The notes under the pieces: model-generated
What the model was told of the DNA's origin: nothing
Databases searched by the model: none
Seen by the model: only the letters and a program-made list of their open reading frames with translations
Program-made: the position numbers and the translations under genes
Source of the DNA: Edwardsiella ictaluri ATCC 33202
Lineage (GTDB): Bacteria; Pseudomonadota; Gammaproteobacteria; Enterobacterales; Enterobacteriaceae
NCBI RefSeq assembly: GCF_000264785.1
Contig: NZ_AFJI01000041.1
Location: 26,717 to 90,716 of the forward strand
DNA: 64,000 nucleotides
Direction of reading: 5' to 3'
Shown: piece after piece, positions 30,229-39,799 of the stretch
Layout: each line of letters starts with the position of its first letter
How positions within the stretch are numbered: the stretch's first letter is position 1

Positions 30229-30876
30229 TCAGCTGTTTTTGTATTCCAGGTACAGCACCGTGGCGGCCACGCGGGAACGGACGTTGAGCTTGCGCAGCAG
30301 GTTGCGGATGTGCACCTTGACGGTCTCCTCCGAAATATGCAGCTGTGCGGCGATCTGTTTGTTGGACATGCCACGGACCACCTCCTGCAAGACATCCAGT
30401 TCGCGCTCGGTCAAATCGGCCAGCGGATCGGCGATTTCACTGCGGGTGCTGAGATAGGCGCTTACGGACTCGCTGAACACCGAGCGCCCCTCCGCCGCCT
30501 GGCGGATCTGGGCCAACAGCGCCTCAGGCTCGCTGTCCTTAAGCAGGTAGCTGTCGGCGCCGGCATCGACCAGCGCATACACATCGCTGCGGGCGTCGGA
30601 GACGGTCAGTATGATAATACGGGCGTCGATACCCTCACTGCGTAGGGCTTTCAGTGTATCCAGTCCCGATAATCCTTTCATATTGAGATCCAGCAGAATC
30701 AGGTCTGGCTGGCTGCGCCCGGCCAGCGCAATGGCTTCACTGCCGTTGCTGGCTTCGGCGACTACGCTGAAGACGCTGTCCAGCTCCAACAGCTGACGTA
30801 CCCCGCGGCGCATCAGCGGGTGATCATCGACGATCATGACGCGGAAAGGGGCGGTAGTTGATGTTGGATGTTCCAT
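30229..30876 (-). CDS. narP: Nitrate/nitrite response regulator NarP
   Basis: The 215-residue protein is a NarL/FixJ-family regulator. The receiver domain (about 12-130) has the acidic pair in MIVDDHPLMRRG, the phosphorylated Asp63 in LILLDLNMKG, and KD in LLKDSEP. The LuxR-type output domain includes LTERELDVLQEV and SNKQIAAQLHISEETVKVHI. It agrees better with E. coli NarP than with NarL, particularly MRRGVRQLLELD and LNMKGLSGLDTL. It lies 55 bases downstream of narQ on the same strand, so sensor and regulator form an operon here, whereas in E. coli they are unlinked. The divergent nap operon is its likely target. Confidence 0.93.
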   Translation of the reverse strand: MEHPTSTTAPFRVMIVDDHPLMRRGVRQLLELDSVFSVVAEASNGSEAIALAGRSQPDLILLDLNMKGLSGLDTLKALRSEGIDARIIILTVSDARSDVYALVDAGADSYLLKDSEPEALLAQIRQAAEGRSVFSESVSAYLSTRSEIADPLADLTERELDVLQEVVRGMSNKQIAAQLHISEETVKVHIRNLLRKLNVRSRVAATVLYLEYKNS

Positions 30877-30931
30877 AACGAGCTCCCTGAAGAGGGGCGG
30901 TCGCTGCCCGCCCGTAGTTTATTATTATAAA

Positions 30932-32632
30932 TCAGATCCCGTCGCCGGAAGGGGGACGAAAGATCAAGGTTACCCGGGTTCCTCCATCGGGGCCCGGGGT
31001 GATATGCAGCTCGCCCCCAAGACGGGCAGCGCGCTCGGCCATGATGGTCAGACCATAGTGACCGGGCGGCTCCTCAGTGCTGGATAGGCCGATGCCGTCG
31101 TCGGTGACGCTGATCACGTTGGCTCCGTCGTCACGACAGCAGCAGCTCAGGGTAATGTGCTGCGCCTGAGCGTGCTTGATCGCGTTGAGCGTCGCTTCCC
31201 GGACAATTTGTAACACGTGAACCTGCTGCTGTGCATTCAGTGACTGAGAAGAGAGCGCACAGTTTAGCGTAATCCGCGCGTCAGTCTGTAATTTTAGCGG
31301 CGCCAGTAGCTGTTGCAACGCCTCGCGCAGGTCGGCCTCTTCGATAGTCAGCCGGAAGGTGGCCAACAGCTCGCGCAGCTGGCGATAGGCGTCGCTGAGC
31401 GCCTGATCGAAGTCGCGAATAATCGCCTGAGCAGGATGGTTTTCGGCGTCGGTTGTCCGCCGCAGTAAGGTTATCTGAATACGCAGGAAAGCCAGCGCCT
31501 GGGCCAGGGAGTCATGAAGCTCGCGGGCGATGGTGGCCCGCTCCTCCATCAGCAGCAGTTGAAGCTGTTGCTTTTGTGCCCGGTTGAAGTAGATCCCCCG
31601 GCTGAGCATGTTGGCGACGTTCTGCATCAGCTGCATCTGCGGAGACTGTCGTGCGGGCCAGCGCAGCGCACCGAGCGGTTGTCCGTCCAGCATCAGGGGC
31701 AGCTCCCGGGTGGGCTTGCGTTCATTCGCCGTGCCACTGGCGAGCAGCCAGCGTCCCTGACCACTGTCGATCACCTCCAACTGTAGGAAGTCGAGCGCCT
31801 CGCTGCTGCGTACGATATTCAGTACCTGCTCAAAACTGGGCTGGGTTATCTGGCTGACGGTCAGCGCCTGCGAGGCCTCAAACAGTACACCCAGTGTGCG
31901 ATTGGCCTGGATAAGGCTTTCTGTTTTTTCTTGCACCTTATCTTCAAGGGAGCGGTAAAGTTTCTCCAATTCGCCGGACATACGGGTAAAGGCTTTGGAG
32001 AGCACCCCCATCTCATTGGGCAGGTTGATATCCAACCGGAGCGGGGTGAAGTGGCCGTTTTGCATGCGGATACTGGCGGAGACCAGCTTGTTGAGCGGCG
32101 CGACCACCTCGCGGCGGATGGTGCGGATGGAGAACCAGACCAGCCCCATCAGGGCCAGCAGTCCGACCAGACTTATCAGCACCACCTGCTTCATTTTCTG
32201 CTCGGCGTAATGTTGCAGCACCAGTACAAAATGGTCGATCTGATCGACATAGAGGGCGACACCGTGCAGGAAGGCCTGACTTTGTCCCTGGCGTAGCTGA
32301 ATCTCCAGCTCCTGCCAGGTTTGCAACAACTGGATATATTCACTGCACACGGCGTCGGGAACATAGAATCGGGTGAGCTTTTGCAGCGCCGGGGCGCGCA
32401 GTGACTGACCATACTCATGCAAGTGGCGGGCGATATCCTGGGGCTGGCTGGTGAGATCGTAGGCCAGACGATAGCTCTGCATACGCAGCGAGCCGGCAAT
32501 ATTGACCGCCTCGGCATCGTTGATGCTGCTGGCAACCGTCAGCAGGGCGATCCCGGTCGACAGAACGGAGAGGATCACCATGGCGATCAGGGCGCGCGCC
32601 AGAGTACTGGTCACGGAGCGTTTTACCAACAC
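30932..32632 (-). CDS. narQ: Nitrate/nitrite sensor histidine kinase NarQ
   Basis: Starting at GTG 32632 (preceded by TTAGGAAAA) the protein has 566 residues, the length of E. coli NarQ. It begins MLVKRSVTSTLARAL. The first membrane helix is followed by the ligand-binding P-box NIAGSLRMQSYRLAYDL. A second helix lies near 150-175, then HAMP and a signalling helix, a cysteine-poor central module, and the kinase core with RATIARELHDSLAQAL (phosphorylated His) and the ATPase boxes ISVTDDGIGL and GHYGLTIMAERA. An upstream in-frame ATG at 32677 exists but extends past the family start. It is the first gene of narQ-narP and diverges from napF. Confidence 0.93.
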   Translation of the reverse strand: MLVKRSVTSTLARALIAMVILSVLSTGIALLTVASSINDAEAVNIAGSLRMQSYRLAYDLTSQPQDIARHLHEYGQSLRAPALQKLTRFYVPDAVCSEYIQLLQTWQELEIQLRQGQSQAFLHGVALYVDQIDHFVLVLQHYAEQKMKQVVLISLVGLLALMGLVWFSIRTIRREVVAPLNKLVSASIRMQNGHFTPLRLDINLPNEMGVLSKAFTRMSGELEKLYRSLEDKVQEKTESLIQANRTLGVLFEASQALTVSQITQPSFEQVLNIVRSSEALDFLQLEVIDSGQGRWLLASGTANERKPTRELPLMLDGQPLGALRWPARQSPQMQLMQNVANMLSRGIYFNRAQKQQLQLLLMEERATIARELHDSLAQALAFLRIQITLLRRTTDAENHPAQAIIRDFDQALSDAYRQLRELLATFRLTIEEADLREALQQLLAPLKLQTDARITLNCALSSQSLNAQQQVHVLQIVREATLNAIKHAQAQHITLSCCCRDDGANVISVTDDGIGLSSTEEPPGHYGLTIMAERAARLGGELHITPGPDGGTRVTLIFRPPSGDGI

Positions 32633-32965
32633 GACTGTTTTCCTAATCAGGGTACAGCGCACGGCGACGTGCGGCAATGCGCTGTATATTTAAGTAAATA
32701 GCGAATGGCGCCGAGGGAGTGGATACAATGCGTGAAAGCGGCCAGAAAGGTTTGATCCTGCGCAATTATTCCCGCCATTTAACCCAAAAGAGGAATTATC
32801 AGCCGCAGTGGAAACCGGATACTTAACAACATAAGCCCCATAAACGCGAAGCCTTTACTAAAAAATAAATTAAGCGCGATAAACCGTTAAGCGCTTTTGT
32901 AAGCGCTTTTGGGCCCGCGGAGTCACTTTTTAGCTGATGGATGAGCAATGTCACAGGAGCGCGCG
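32633..32965. other. Divergent control region of narQ-narP and napFDAGHBC
   Basis: This 333-base interval should carry the promoters of both units. Visible elements are an FNR-like site at 32752-32765, a tandem 10-base repeat AAGCGCTTTT at 32889-32898 and 32901-32910 (one helical turn plus two bases apart), and an AT-rich stretch at 32855-32872 that could hold a nap -10. No convincing 7-2-7 NarP heptamer pair was found by eye. Confidence 0.5.
32752..32765. promoter_or_regulatory. FNR-like site upstream of napF
   Basis: TTGATCCTGCGCAA has one perfect FNR half site (TTGAT) and a second half matching three of five bases (CGCAA against ATCAA) at the correct spacing. E. coli napF is activated by FNR, so a site is expected here. 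The match is imperfect. Confidence 0.35.
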
Positions 32966-33484
32966 ATGACTACCCTGTCCCGACGCCATTTGCTGCGCGG
33001 CCGCTGGCACCATGCCGCCACGCAGGTGCGCCCGCCGTGGTCTGTGAATGAGTCGGCCTTTGTTATCGGTTGTAGCCGTTGTCATGCCTGTATTTCCCAG
33101 TGTGAAAGCGGTGTGCTGGTCGTTGGTCAGGGCCACTTCCCCACCCTTGATTTTTCCCGGGCTGAATGCACTTTTTGTCGGCGATGCGCCGATGCCTGCC
33201 CAGAGGCACTGTTTCTCGACGCGGCAGAGGCGCCCTGGCACCTGCAGGCGGAGACAGACACACACTGCCTGACCCGGCGCGGTATTGAGTGCCGCAGCTG
33301 TCAGGATAGCTGTGAGCCGCGGGCGATAACGTTTGTTCCACAGCTGGGCGGCATCGCGGCTATCCACTTGGCATCCGAGTCGTGTAATGGCTGCGGTGCC
33401 TGTGTTGCTGCCTGCCCGGTGAACGCTATTCAAATAGTCGACCGAGGTGAGCCCATCGAGGTTATCGAGGTTAAGGACGCGTAA
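32966..33484 (+). CDS. napF: Ferredoxin-type protein NapF
   Basis: NapF is a cytoplasmic iron-sulfur protein that assists maturation of NapA. From the ATG at 32966, which has GGAG six bases upstream, the product is 172 residues. The alternative ATG at 32948 has no good ribosome-binding site. Cysteine clusters CSRCHACISQC, CTFCRRCADAC and CNGCGACVAAC bind 4Fe-4S groups, with a further CRSCQDSC near the middle. The TAA stop overlaps the ATG of napD (TAATG). It is the first gene of napFDAGHBC. Confidence 0.93.
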   Translation: MTTLSRRHLLRGRWHHAATQVRPPWSVNESAFVIGCSRCHACISQCESGVLVVGQGHFPTLDFSRAECTFCRRCADACPEALFLDAAEAPWHLQAETDTHCLTRRGIECRSCQDSCEPRAITFVPQLGGIAAIHLASESCNGCGACVAACPVNAIQIVDRGEPIEVIEVKDA

Positions 33485-33750
33485 TGAGCAGTGAGATATG
33501 GCATGTCTGCGGGCTGGTGGTTCAGGCCCGGCCACAGACCGTCGCAGAGGTGGCGCAGGCGCTGTCCGCGATGGCGGAGACCGAAGTCGCGGCCACTGAG
33601 CCGCAGCAGGGCAAGCTTGTGGTTGTCATGCAAAGCGAAGATTCAGGCAGGCTGCTGGATCGAATTGAGTCGGTGCGCAATGTAGCTGGCGTGCTGGCGG
33701 TGTCGCTGGTTTATCACCAGCAGGATGAGCAAGGTGAGGATACGCCATGA
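33484..33750 (+). CDS. napD: NapA signal-peptide chaperone NapD
   Basis: NapD is a small cytoplasmic protein that binds the twin-arginine signal peptide of NapA and delays export until the cofactor is inserted. The 88-residue sequence fits the NapD ferredoxin-like fold (start [20 protein letters not shown], then the [11 protein letters not shown] strand). Its TGA overlaps the napA ATG, so the chaperone and its client are translationally coupled. Confidence 0.93.
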   Translation: MSSEIWHVCGLVVQARPQTVAEVAQALSAMAETEVAATEPQQGKLVVVMQSEDSGRLLDRIESVRNVAGVLAVSLVYHQQDEQGEDTP

Positions 33751-36236
33751 AACTCAGTCGTCGAGACTTCATGAAAGCTAACGCTGTTGCTGCCGCTGCC
33801 GCTGCAGCGGGGCTGACTATCCCGACCGTGGCACGCGCGGTGACGGATGCCGGATCGGATGGTATCACGTGGGATAAGGCGCCGTGCCGCTTTTGCGGTA
33901 CCGGCTGCGGGGTGCTTGTCGGCACCCAGAATGGCCGCATCGTGGCCTCTCAGGGGGACCCGGATGCGCCGGTCAACCGTGGGCTGAACTGCATTAAAGG
34001 CTATTTCCTGCCCAAGATCATGTACGGTAAGGATCGTCTGACCCAGCCGCTGCTGCGGATGAAGGGAGGCCAGTATGACAAAGAGGGCGAGTTTACGCCG
34101 GTCAGCTGGGATCAGGCGTTTGATGTGATGGCCGCCAAGTTTAAGGGGACGCTGAAAGAGAAGGGGCCGGGTGCCGTCGGGATGTTTGGCTCCGGACAGT
34201 GGACGGTCTGGGAGGGGTACGCCGCTGCCAAGCTGTTCAAGGCCGGCTTCCGCTCCAATAACCTCGACCCCAACGCCCGCCACTGCATGGCCTCCGCGGT
34301 GGTCGGCTTTATGCGTACCTTCGGTATGGATGAGCCGATGGGCTGCTATGATGACATCGAGCAGGCCGATGCCTTTGTGCTGTGGGGCTCCAACATGGCG
34401 GAGATGCACCCGATCCTGTGGTCGCGTATCACCAACCGCCGTCTGAGCAACGATAAGGTGCAGGTCGCGGTGTTGTCCACCTTCGAGCAGCGTAGCTTTG
34501 AGCTGGCGGACAACCCGATTATCTTCACCCCGCAGTCCGATCTGGTCATCCTGAACTACATCGCTAACTACATTATCCAGAATAACGCCGTTGATCAGGC
34601 ATTTATGGATAAGCATGTCAATATTCGCAAAGGGGCGACCGATATCGGCTACGGCCTGCGTCCGACCGATCCGCTGGAGAAGGCGGCGAAGAACCCGGGC
34701 AGCGATGCCTCTGAGCCGATGAGCTTCGACGACTATAAAGCCTTTGTGGCCGATTATACCCTGGAAAAAACCGCCAAGATGACCGGTGTGCCGCAGGATC
34801 AGCTGCTAGCGCTGGCCAAGCTGTATGCCGACCCAAATATCAAGGTAGTCTCTTACTGGACCATGGGCTTTAACCAGCATACCCGTGGGGTATGGGCCAA
34901 TAACCTGTGCTACAACATTCACCTGCTGACCGGCAAGATCTCCAAGCCGGGCTGTGGGCCATTCTCCCTGACCGGCCAGCCGTCGGCCTGTGGCACCGCG
35001 CGTGAGGTCGGTACCTTTGCCCACCGTCTACCGGCGGATATGGTGGTAACCAACGAAAAACACCGTCAGATCGCCGAAACCCGCTGGAAGATCCCGGCCG
35101 GAACCATTCCGGACAAGGTGGGGCTGCATGCCGTCGCCCAGGACCGCGCCCTGAAAGACGGCAAGCTCAATGCCTATTGGGTGATGTGTAACAACAACAT
35201 GCAGGCTGGTCCGAACATCAATGCGGATCGTATGCCGGGCTGGCGTGATCCGCGTAACTTTATTGTGGTCTCCGATCCCTACCCGACGGTGAGCGCACTC
35301 TCCGCCGACCTGATCCTGCCGACCGCCATGTGGGTGGAGAAAGAGGGGGCCTACGGCAACGCCGAGCGCCGCACCCAGTTCTGGCACCAGCAGGTGAAGG
35401 CGCCGGGGGAGGCCAAGTCGGATCTGTGGCAGCTGATGGAGTTCTCCAAGCGTTTCACCGTCGATGAGGTCTGGCCGGCGGCGCTGCTGGCGAAGATGCC
35501 GGCGCTGCAGGGAAAAACGCTGTATGAGGTGCTGTATGTCAACGGTAACGTCGACAGGTATCCGCTGGATGAGGTGCCGGCCGATCGCCTGAACGATGAG
35601 GCGCGCGCCTGTGGCTTCTACGTGCAGAAAGGGCTGTTTGAGGAGTACGCCGGTTTTGGCCGCGGCCACGGCCACGATCTGGCGCCGTTCGATGCCTATC
35701 ACAAGGCACGCGGTATCCGCTGGCCGGTGGTTGACGGCAAAGAGACGCTGTGGCGCTACCGCGAAGGCTACGATCCGTTCGTCAAGAACGGGGAAGAGGT
35801 GCGCTTCTACGGCAAGCCGGATGGTAAGGCGGTGATCTTTGCGCTGCCCTATGAGCCGCCCGCCGAGAGTCCGGATCAGGAGTACGACCTGTGGCTGTCT
35901 ACCGGCCGCGTTCTGGAGCACTGGCATACCGGTTCGATGACCCGACGGGTCCCGGAGCTGCACCGTGCGTTCCCTGAGGCGGTGCTGTTTATCCATCCGC
36001 TGGATGCCAAGGCGCGCGGCCTGCGCCGCGGCGACAAGGTTAAGGTGATGTCGCGCCGCGGCGAGCTGGTGTCCATTGTCGAGACCCGCGGCCGTAACCG
36101 CGTACCGCAGGGGTTGGTCTACATGCCGTTCTTCGATGCCGCCCAGCTGGTTAATGTGCTGACACTGGACGCCACCGATCCGCTGTCCAAAGAGGCCGAT
36201 TTCAAGAAGTGCGCAGTGAAGATTGAGAAGGTGTAA
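33747..36236 (+). CDS. napA: Periplasmic nitrate reductase catalytic subunit NapA
   Basis: NapA reduces nitrate to nitrite in the periplasm with a bis-MGD molybdenum centre and one 4Fe-4S cluster. The 829-residue precursor has the twin-arginine signal SRRDFMK, with cleavage likely after ARA at residue 31. The cluster ligands are Cys47, Cys50, Cys54 and Cys82 (CRFCGTGCG). The molybdenum ligand is probably Cys180 in [14 protein letters not shown]. The full length and C-terminal block [20 protein letters not shown] show an intact enzyme. Electrons come through NapC and NapB, encoded downstream. Confidence 0.98.
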   Translation: MKLSRRDFMKANAVAAAAAAAGLTIPTVARAVTDAGSDGITWDKAPCRFCGTGCGVLVGTQNGRIVASQGDPDAPVNRGLNCIKGYFLPKIMYGKDRLTQPLLRMKGGQYDKEGEFTPVSWDQAFDVMAAKFKGTLKEKGPGAVGMFGSGQWTVWEGYAAAKLFKAGFRSNNLDPNARHCMASAVVGFMRTFGMDEPMGCYDDIEQADAFVLWGSNMAEMHPILWSRITNRRLSNDKVQVAVLSTFEQRSFELADNPIIFTPQSDLVILNYIANYIIQNNAVDQAFMDKHVNIRKGATDIGYGLRPTDPLEKAAKNPGSDASEPMSFDDYKAFVADYTLEKTAKMTGVPQDQLLALAKLYADPNIKVVSYWTMGFNQHTRGVWANNLCYNIHLLTGKISKPGCGPFSLTGQPSACGTAREVGTFAHRLPADMVVTNEKHRQIAETRWKIPAGTIPDKVGLHAVAQDRALKDGKLNAYWVMCNNNMQAGPNINADRMPGWRDPRNFIVVSDPYPTVSALSADLILPTAMWVEKEGAYGNAERRTQFWHQQVKAPGEAKSDLWQLMEFSKRFTVDEVWPAALLAKMPALQGKTLYEVLYVNGNVDRYPLDEVPADRLNDEARACGFYVQKGLFEEYAGFGRGHGHDLAPFDAYHKARGIRWPVVDGKETLWRYREGYDPFVKNGEEVRFYGKPDGKAVIFALPYEPPAESPDQEYDLWLSTGRVLEHWHTGSMTRRVPELHRAFPEAVLFIHPLDAKARGLRRGDKVKVMSRRGELVSIVETRGRNRVPQGLVYMPFFDAAQLVNVLTLDATDPLSKEADFKKCAVKIEKV

Positions 36237-36247
36237 GGACGGCGCAG

Positions 36248-37000
36248 ATGACGGAACAACGGGATAAGGGACCGGCACGGCGGCGCTTCTTGCGCGATGC
36301 CGTGCGCGGTGCGGGTGGACTGGCGGCCGTGGCCCTGCTGCTGGGGCTACAGCAAAAGCAGTCCCAGGCCCGGGACGGGCTGGCGCTGCGCCCGCCCGGC
36401 GCCCTGGCCGATGGGCGCTTTGAGGCGGCCTGCATTCGCTGCGGGCAGTGCGTACAGGCCTGCCCATACGACACGCTGAAGCTGGCGACGCTGCTGTCGT
36501 CTTCGTCGGCGGGGACCCCCTATTTCATTGCCCGTCAGACGCCGTGCGAGATGTGCGACGACATCCCCTGCGTGGCGGCCTGCCCGAGCGGGGCGCTCGA
36601 CCCGGCGCTGACCCACATCGATGACGCGCGGATGGGACTGGCGGTACTGCTCGATCATGAAAACTGCCTTAACTGGCAAGGGCTGCGCTGCGACGTGTGC
36701 TACCGCGTCTGCCCGGCGATCGACAGCGCCATCACCCTGGAGCTGCACCGCAATGAGCGCACCGGTAAACATGCCAGGTTCTTGCCCACCGTGCACAGCG
36801 ACCACTGTACCGGCTGCGGCAAGTGTGAACAGGCCTGCGTGCTGGAGGAGTCGGCGATCAAAGTGCTGCCGCTGGCGCTGGCGCGCGGCGAGCTGGGGCA
36901 TCATTACCGTCTTGGCTGGGTAGAGAAACAGAAGGCGGGTCATTCGCTGGTGCCCTCGGACACGCAGCTGCCGATCCGTCTGCCGCAGGGAGGTGAATGA
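36248..37000 (+). CDS. napG: Quinol-oxidising ferredoxin NapG
   Basis: NapG is a periplasmic iron-sulfur protein which, with membrane-bound NapH, passes electrons from menaquinol or ubiquinol towards NapC. The 250-residue precursor has a twin-arginine signal ([14 protein letters not shown]) and four cysteine clusters: [32 protein letters not shown] and [11 protein letters not shown]. It is somewhat longer than the 231 residues of E. coli NapG, with the difference mostly at the C-terminus ([19 protein letters not shown]). Its stop overlaps the napH ATG. Confidence 0.94.
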   Translation: MTEQRDKGPARRRFLRDAVRGAGGLAAVALLLGLQQKQSQARDGLALRPPGALADGRFEAACIRCGQCVQACPYDTLKLATLLSSSSAGTPYFIARQTPCEMCDDIPCVAACPSGALDPALTHIDDARMGLAVLLDHENCLNWQGLRCDVCYRVCPAIDSAITLELHRNERTGKHARFLPTVHSDHCTGCGKCEQACVLEESAIKVLPLALARGELGHHYRLGWVEKQKAGHSLVPSDTQLPIRLPQGGE

Positions 37001-37866
37001 TGGCCAACCCGGTAACCCAGGCGGGCAAAGAGGCGCGCGTGCGCCTTGGCTGGTGGCGCAGTCACCGTTGGCTGCTGCTGCGGCGCGGCTGTCAGCTGGG
37101 CGTGCTATTGATGTTTCTCAGTGGCCCGCTGTTCGGGGTGTGGATACTGAAGGGCAACTACAGTGCCAGTCGCTTTCTGGATACGCTGCCGATGACCGAT
37201 CCGCTGATGATGCTGGAGAGCCTGCTGGCCGGCCACTGGCCTGCGCTGACGGCACTGCTGGGGGCGCTGTTGGTGCTGGGGCTGTATGGCCTGATCGCCA
37301 GCCGGGCGTTCTGCGGCTGGGTATGTCCGCTGAATCCGGTGACCGATCTGGCGGCATGGCTGCGTCGTCGCCTGGGGATCCGTCAGTCGGCCACGCTGTC
37401 GCGTTCGCTGCGCTACGGTATTTTGCTGGCGATCCTGGTCGGCAGCGCGGTGAGTGGAACGCTGCTGTGGGAGTGGCTTAACCCGGTGGCACTGCTGGGG
37501 CGCAGCCTGATCTTCGGCGTCGGCGGCGGTCTTTGGTTGATCCTGGCAATTTTTCTGTTCGATCTGCTGGTGACCGAACACGGCTGGTGCGGCCACCTCT
37601 GTCCTCTGGGGGCCCTGTATGGTGCCATTGGCAGCAAAAGCCTAGTGCGCGTCAGTGCGGTGCGGCGCGATTGCTGCACCCGCTGTATGGATTGTTTCCA
37701 CGTTTGTCCGGAGCCTCAGGTACTGCGCGAACCGGTTTTCAATCACAATCACAGCCCGCTGGTATTGAGCAAGGCGTGCATCAGCTGCGGGCGCTGCATG
37801 GACGTATGTGCTGAGCAGGTATTTGAATTTAAGACACGATTTCATCGTTCGGGAGATAAACAATGA
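36997..37866 (+). CDS. napH: Quinol dehydrogenase membrane component NapH
   Basis: NapH is an inner-membrane protein with about four transmembrane helices (roughly 28-50, 78-100, 132-155 and 165-190 of 289). It has the cytoplasmic [10 protein letters not shown] and [10 protein letters not shown] motifs typical of the family, and two C-terminal 4Fe-4S clusters ([22 protein letters not shown]). Together with NapG it forms a quinol dehydrogenase feeding NapC. The ATGA overlaps on both sides show tight coupling to napG and napB. Confidence 0.94.
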   Translation: MMANPVTQAGKEARVRLGWWRSHRWLLLRRGCQLGVLLMFLSGPLFGVWILKGNYSASRFLDTLPMTDPLMMLESLLAGHWPALTALLGALLVLGLYGLIASRAFCGWVCPLNPVTDLAAWLRRRLGIRQSATLSRSLRYGILLAILVGSAVSGTLLWEWLNPVALLGRSLIFGVGGGLWLILAIFLFDLLVTEHGWCGHLCPLGALYGAIGSKSLVRVSAVRRDCCTRCMDCFHVCPEPQVLREPVFNHNHSPLVLSKACISCGRCMDVCAEQVFEFKTRFHRSGDKQ

Positions 37867-38315
37867 AGAGCAATGTCCTGAAGAAGCGGTTCTCCCTGGG
37901 GGCACTGTTATTATCATTGGCGTTGTGCGGCGCGGCTTCGGCCGCCGACGATGCCGTTAATCTGGCGCAGTCACCGGAGGTGTCCGGTACGGCCGAAGGG
38001 CAGATCAGGATGCCAAAGCAGCAGGAGCGCATGGCACTGAACTATGTTAACCAGCCGCCGATGATCCCGCACAGCGTGGACGGCTACCAGATCACCAAAA
38101 ATACCAACCGCTGCCTGCAGTGCCATGGGGTGGAGAATTACCGCACCACCGGGGCGATGCGCGTCAGCCCGACCCATTTCATCGACGCCAGCGGCAAGAT
38201 GCTGGGACAGGTGGCGCCCAACCGCTACTTCTGCCTGCAGTGCCACGTACCGCAGACCGATGCACCGCCGATCGTCGGGAATACCTTTACCCCGTCCAGC
38301 GGCTTTGGTCAGTAA
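37863..38315 (+). CDS. napB: Dihaem cytochrome c NapB
   Basis: NapB is the small periplasmic subunit that donates electrons to NapA. The 150-residue precursor has a Sec signal ending near AASA-ADD (27). Two haem-attachment sites, both CLQCH, sit at residues 84-88 and 124-128. Axial histidines are likely in PPMIPHSVDGY and SPTHFID. The gene starts inside the napH stop. Confidence 0.96.
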   Translation: MKSNVLKKRFSLGALLLSLALCGAASAADDAVNLAQSPEVSGTAEGQIRMPKQQERMALNYVNQPPMIPHSVDGYQITKNTNRCLQCHGVENYRTTGAMRVSPTHFIDASGKMLGQVAPNRYFCLQCHVPQTDAPPIVGNTFTPSSGFGQ

Positions 38316-38324
38316 AAGGGGCCT

Positions 38325-38945
38325 ATGATGAGCGAGCAACATAACGCCCCGACGGGCAACAAGCCGGGCCTGCTGCGCCGGGTGTGGCAGTGGTGGCGTC
38401 GTCCCAGTCGTCTGGCGATCGGCACGCTGCTGCTGCTGGGATTCGTCGCCGGTATCCTGTTCTGGAGCGGCTTCAACACCGGGCTGGAAAAGGCCAACAC
38501 CGAGCAGTTCTGCCTCAGCTGTCATGAGATGCGCGACAACGTTTACCAGGAGTATCTGGAGACGGCGCATTACTCCAACCGCAGCGGCGTGCGCGCCACC
38601 TGCCCGGACTGCCATGTGCCCCATGAGTTTGTGCCGAAGATGATCCGCAAGATCAAGGCCAGCAAGGAGCTGTATGGCAAGGTGTTCGGGGTTATCGATA
38701 CGCCACAGAAGTTTGAGGCACATCGTTTGCAGATGGCGGAAAACGAATGGGCGCGTATGAAGGCCAACAACTCCCAGGAGTGTCGTAACTGTCATAATTT
38801 CGACAATATGGACTTCAGCCAGCAGAAGACGGTGGCGGCGAAGATGCACGATCAGGCGATCCGCGATAACAAGACCTGCATCGACTGCCATAAGGGCATC
38901 GCCCATAAGCTGCCGGAGATGAAAGGGATCCCGACCGGTTATTAA
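38325..38945 (+). CDS. napC: Membrane-anchored tetrahaem cytochrome NapC
   Basis: NapC takes electrons from quinol and passes them to NapB. The 206-residue protein has one N-terminal membrane anchor (about 29-50) and four CXXCH motifs at 63-67 (CLSCH), 93-97 (CPDCH), 153-157 (CRNCH) and 185-189 (CIDCH). It belongs to the NapC/NirT family. It closes the nap operon. In E. coli the ccm cytochrome-maturation genes follow, but here a bidirectional hairpin and a sugar-catabolism island follow instead. Confidence 0.96.
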   Translation: MMSEQHNAPTGNKPGLLRRVWQWWRRPSRLAIGTLLLLGFVAGILFWSGFNTGLEKANTEQFCLSCHEMRDNVYQEYLETAHYSNRSGVRATCPDCHVPHEFVPKMIRKIKASKELYGKVFGVIDTPQKFEAHRLQMAENEWARMKANNSQECRNCHNFDNMDFSQQKTVAAKMHDQAIRDNKTCIDCHKGIAHKLPEMKGIPTGY

Positions 38946-38965
38946 TCTACAGACGCTGTTGCGGT

Positions 38966-39003
38966 AAAAACATAATGCGCCGAGAGGCGCATTATGTTTA
39001 TCC
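38966..39003. terminator. Bidirectional terminator between napC and the rpiB-like gene
   Basis: CATAATGCGCC (38971-38981) and GGCGCATTATG (38986-38996) form a perfect 11-bp stem with loop GAGA. A run of A residues precedes it and TTTAT follows it, so it can terminate napC from the left and the minus-strand isomerase gene from the right. Confidence 0.85.
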
Positions 39004-39004
39004 G

Positions 39005-39496
39005 CTATCGATGCGTGCTAGCGTTTATCCTCAGCTCGCCGCGGTATTTCTCACTAAATATTTGCTCATAATTGCCAATTTTAGCGACTTTTATCGTCGA
39101 CCCTCCACCTTCAAATTCGGCTATCAGCCAGGCATCAACGATCGCTTTCGCCAGTTCGGGGCCGATGACGCGGGCACCCAGCGTAATGATGTGGGCATCG
39201 TTGCTCTTACGCGCTCGCTGGGCGGAATAGGTATCGTGGCACTGTGCTGCCCGGATCCCCGGCACCTTATTCGCCATAATGCTCATGCCAATGCCGGTAC
39301 CGCATAGCAGGATCCCCCGCTGATGATGTGCTTCTCTGATTGCCTGAGCGACCCGGACGGCAATATCGGGGTAGTCGCTATCGCGGATTGCATCCGTGTA
39401 ATCAGTAAAGGGAATATGACGCTGTTGTAGATAGGCGACAAGCGTCTCTTTAAGGGTGATAGCGGCATCATCGGCGCCAATGGCAATCGGTAGCAT
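39005..39496 (-). CDS. RpiB/LacAB-family sugar-phosphate isomerase
   Basis: The 163-residue protein is an RpiB-fold isomerase. It has the start IAIGADDAAITLKETLVAYL, the catalytic loop GILLCGTGIGMSIMANK with Cys65 as the expected base, and CHDTYSAQRARKSNDAHIIT with His87. Ribose 5-phosphate isomerase B is one option. Beside dehydrogenases and a DhaKL kinase, an isomerase converting erythrulose 4-phosphate to erythrose 4-phosphate (like EryI or DerI) is a better guess. The ATG follows GGAGGAAGCT. It diverges from the dehydrogenase gene across a shared operator region. Confidence 0.85.
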   Translation of the reverse strand: MLPIAIGADDAAITLKETLVAYLQQRHIPFTDYTDAIRDSDYPDIAVRVAQAIREAHHQRGILLCGTGIGMSIMANKVPGIRAAQCHDTYSAQRARKSNDAHIITLGARVIGPELAKAIVDAWLIAEFEGGGSTIKVAKIGNYEQIFSEKYRGELRINASTHR

Positions 39497-39588
39497 AGCT
39501 TCCTCCGGGGATCATCCCTAGTGAGCTGCTGCGGTATTGTCGTCTCGGTGAGAGGCTGCAGCGGCTGAACATTCATATGATCATATAT

Positions 39589-39602
39589 AGAACTTATGTT
39601 CT
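39589..39602. promoter_or_regulatory. Candidate regulator site 1
   Basis: AGAACTTATGTTCT is a 5-bp perfect inverted repeat around TTAT. It overlaps the first copy of the GTTCTTTATGT repeat and lies on the side of the isomerase gene. Confidence 0.5.
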
Positions 39603-39745
39603 TTATGTTGCCTGATTAATCTCGTTCTTTTTTTCGATTCAAATCACATAAAAATACTTAATTAGCATTAAATTGATTATTTTGTGATCAATTTTACTAT
39701 TTTTGGCACGACCTCTGTTCAATATGCTCCTCGTCAACAGTGTGT

Positions 39746-39768
39746 ATTTGTTCTTTATGTGAACAAAT
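39746..39768. promoter_or_regulatory. Candidate regulator site 2
   Basis: ATTTGTTC and GAACAAAT form an 8-bp perfect inverted repeat with a 7-base spacer (TTTATGT). It lies 32 bases before the dehydrogenase ATG and contains the second GTTCTTTATGT. It is the best operator candidate for the SorC-type regulator encoded at the end of the island. Confidence 0.6.
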
Positions 39769-39799
39769 GAATCATGGGGAAACGAGAGGAGTGACGTTT

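Larger units (their letters stand above)
39497..39799. other. Divergent control region of the polyol island
   Basis: This 303-base AT-rich interval separates the minus-strand isomerase from the plus-strand dehydrogenase. It contains an 11-base direct repeat GTTCTTTATGT at 39598-39608 and 39750-39760, each lying in an inverted repeat (listed separately). Two half sites that could bind CRP are seen: TTCGATTCAAATCACA at 39634-39649 and TTTTGTGATCAATTTT near 39680. The pattern fits induction by a SorC-type regulator plus catabolite control. Confidence 0.6.

Noticed and set aside
32633..32965. NarP/NarL heptamer pairs upstream of napF
   Set aside because: No 7-2-7 arrangement close to consensus could be found by eye; only an imperfect FNR-like site was kept.
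35028..36467. 479-codon open frame on the minus strand opposite napA
   Set aside because: Shadow of napA; composition and lack of motifs argue against coding.
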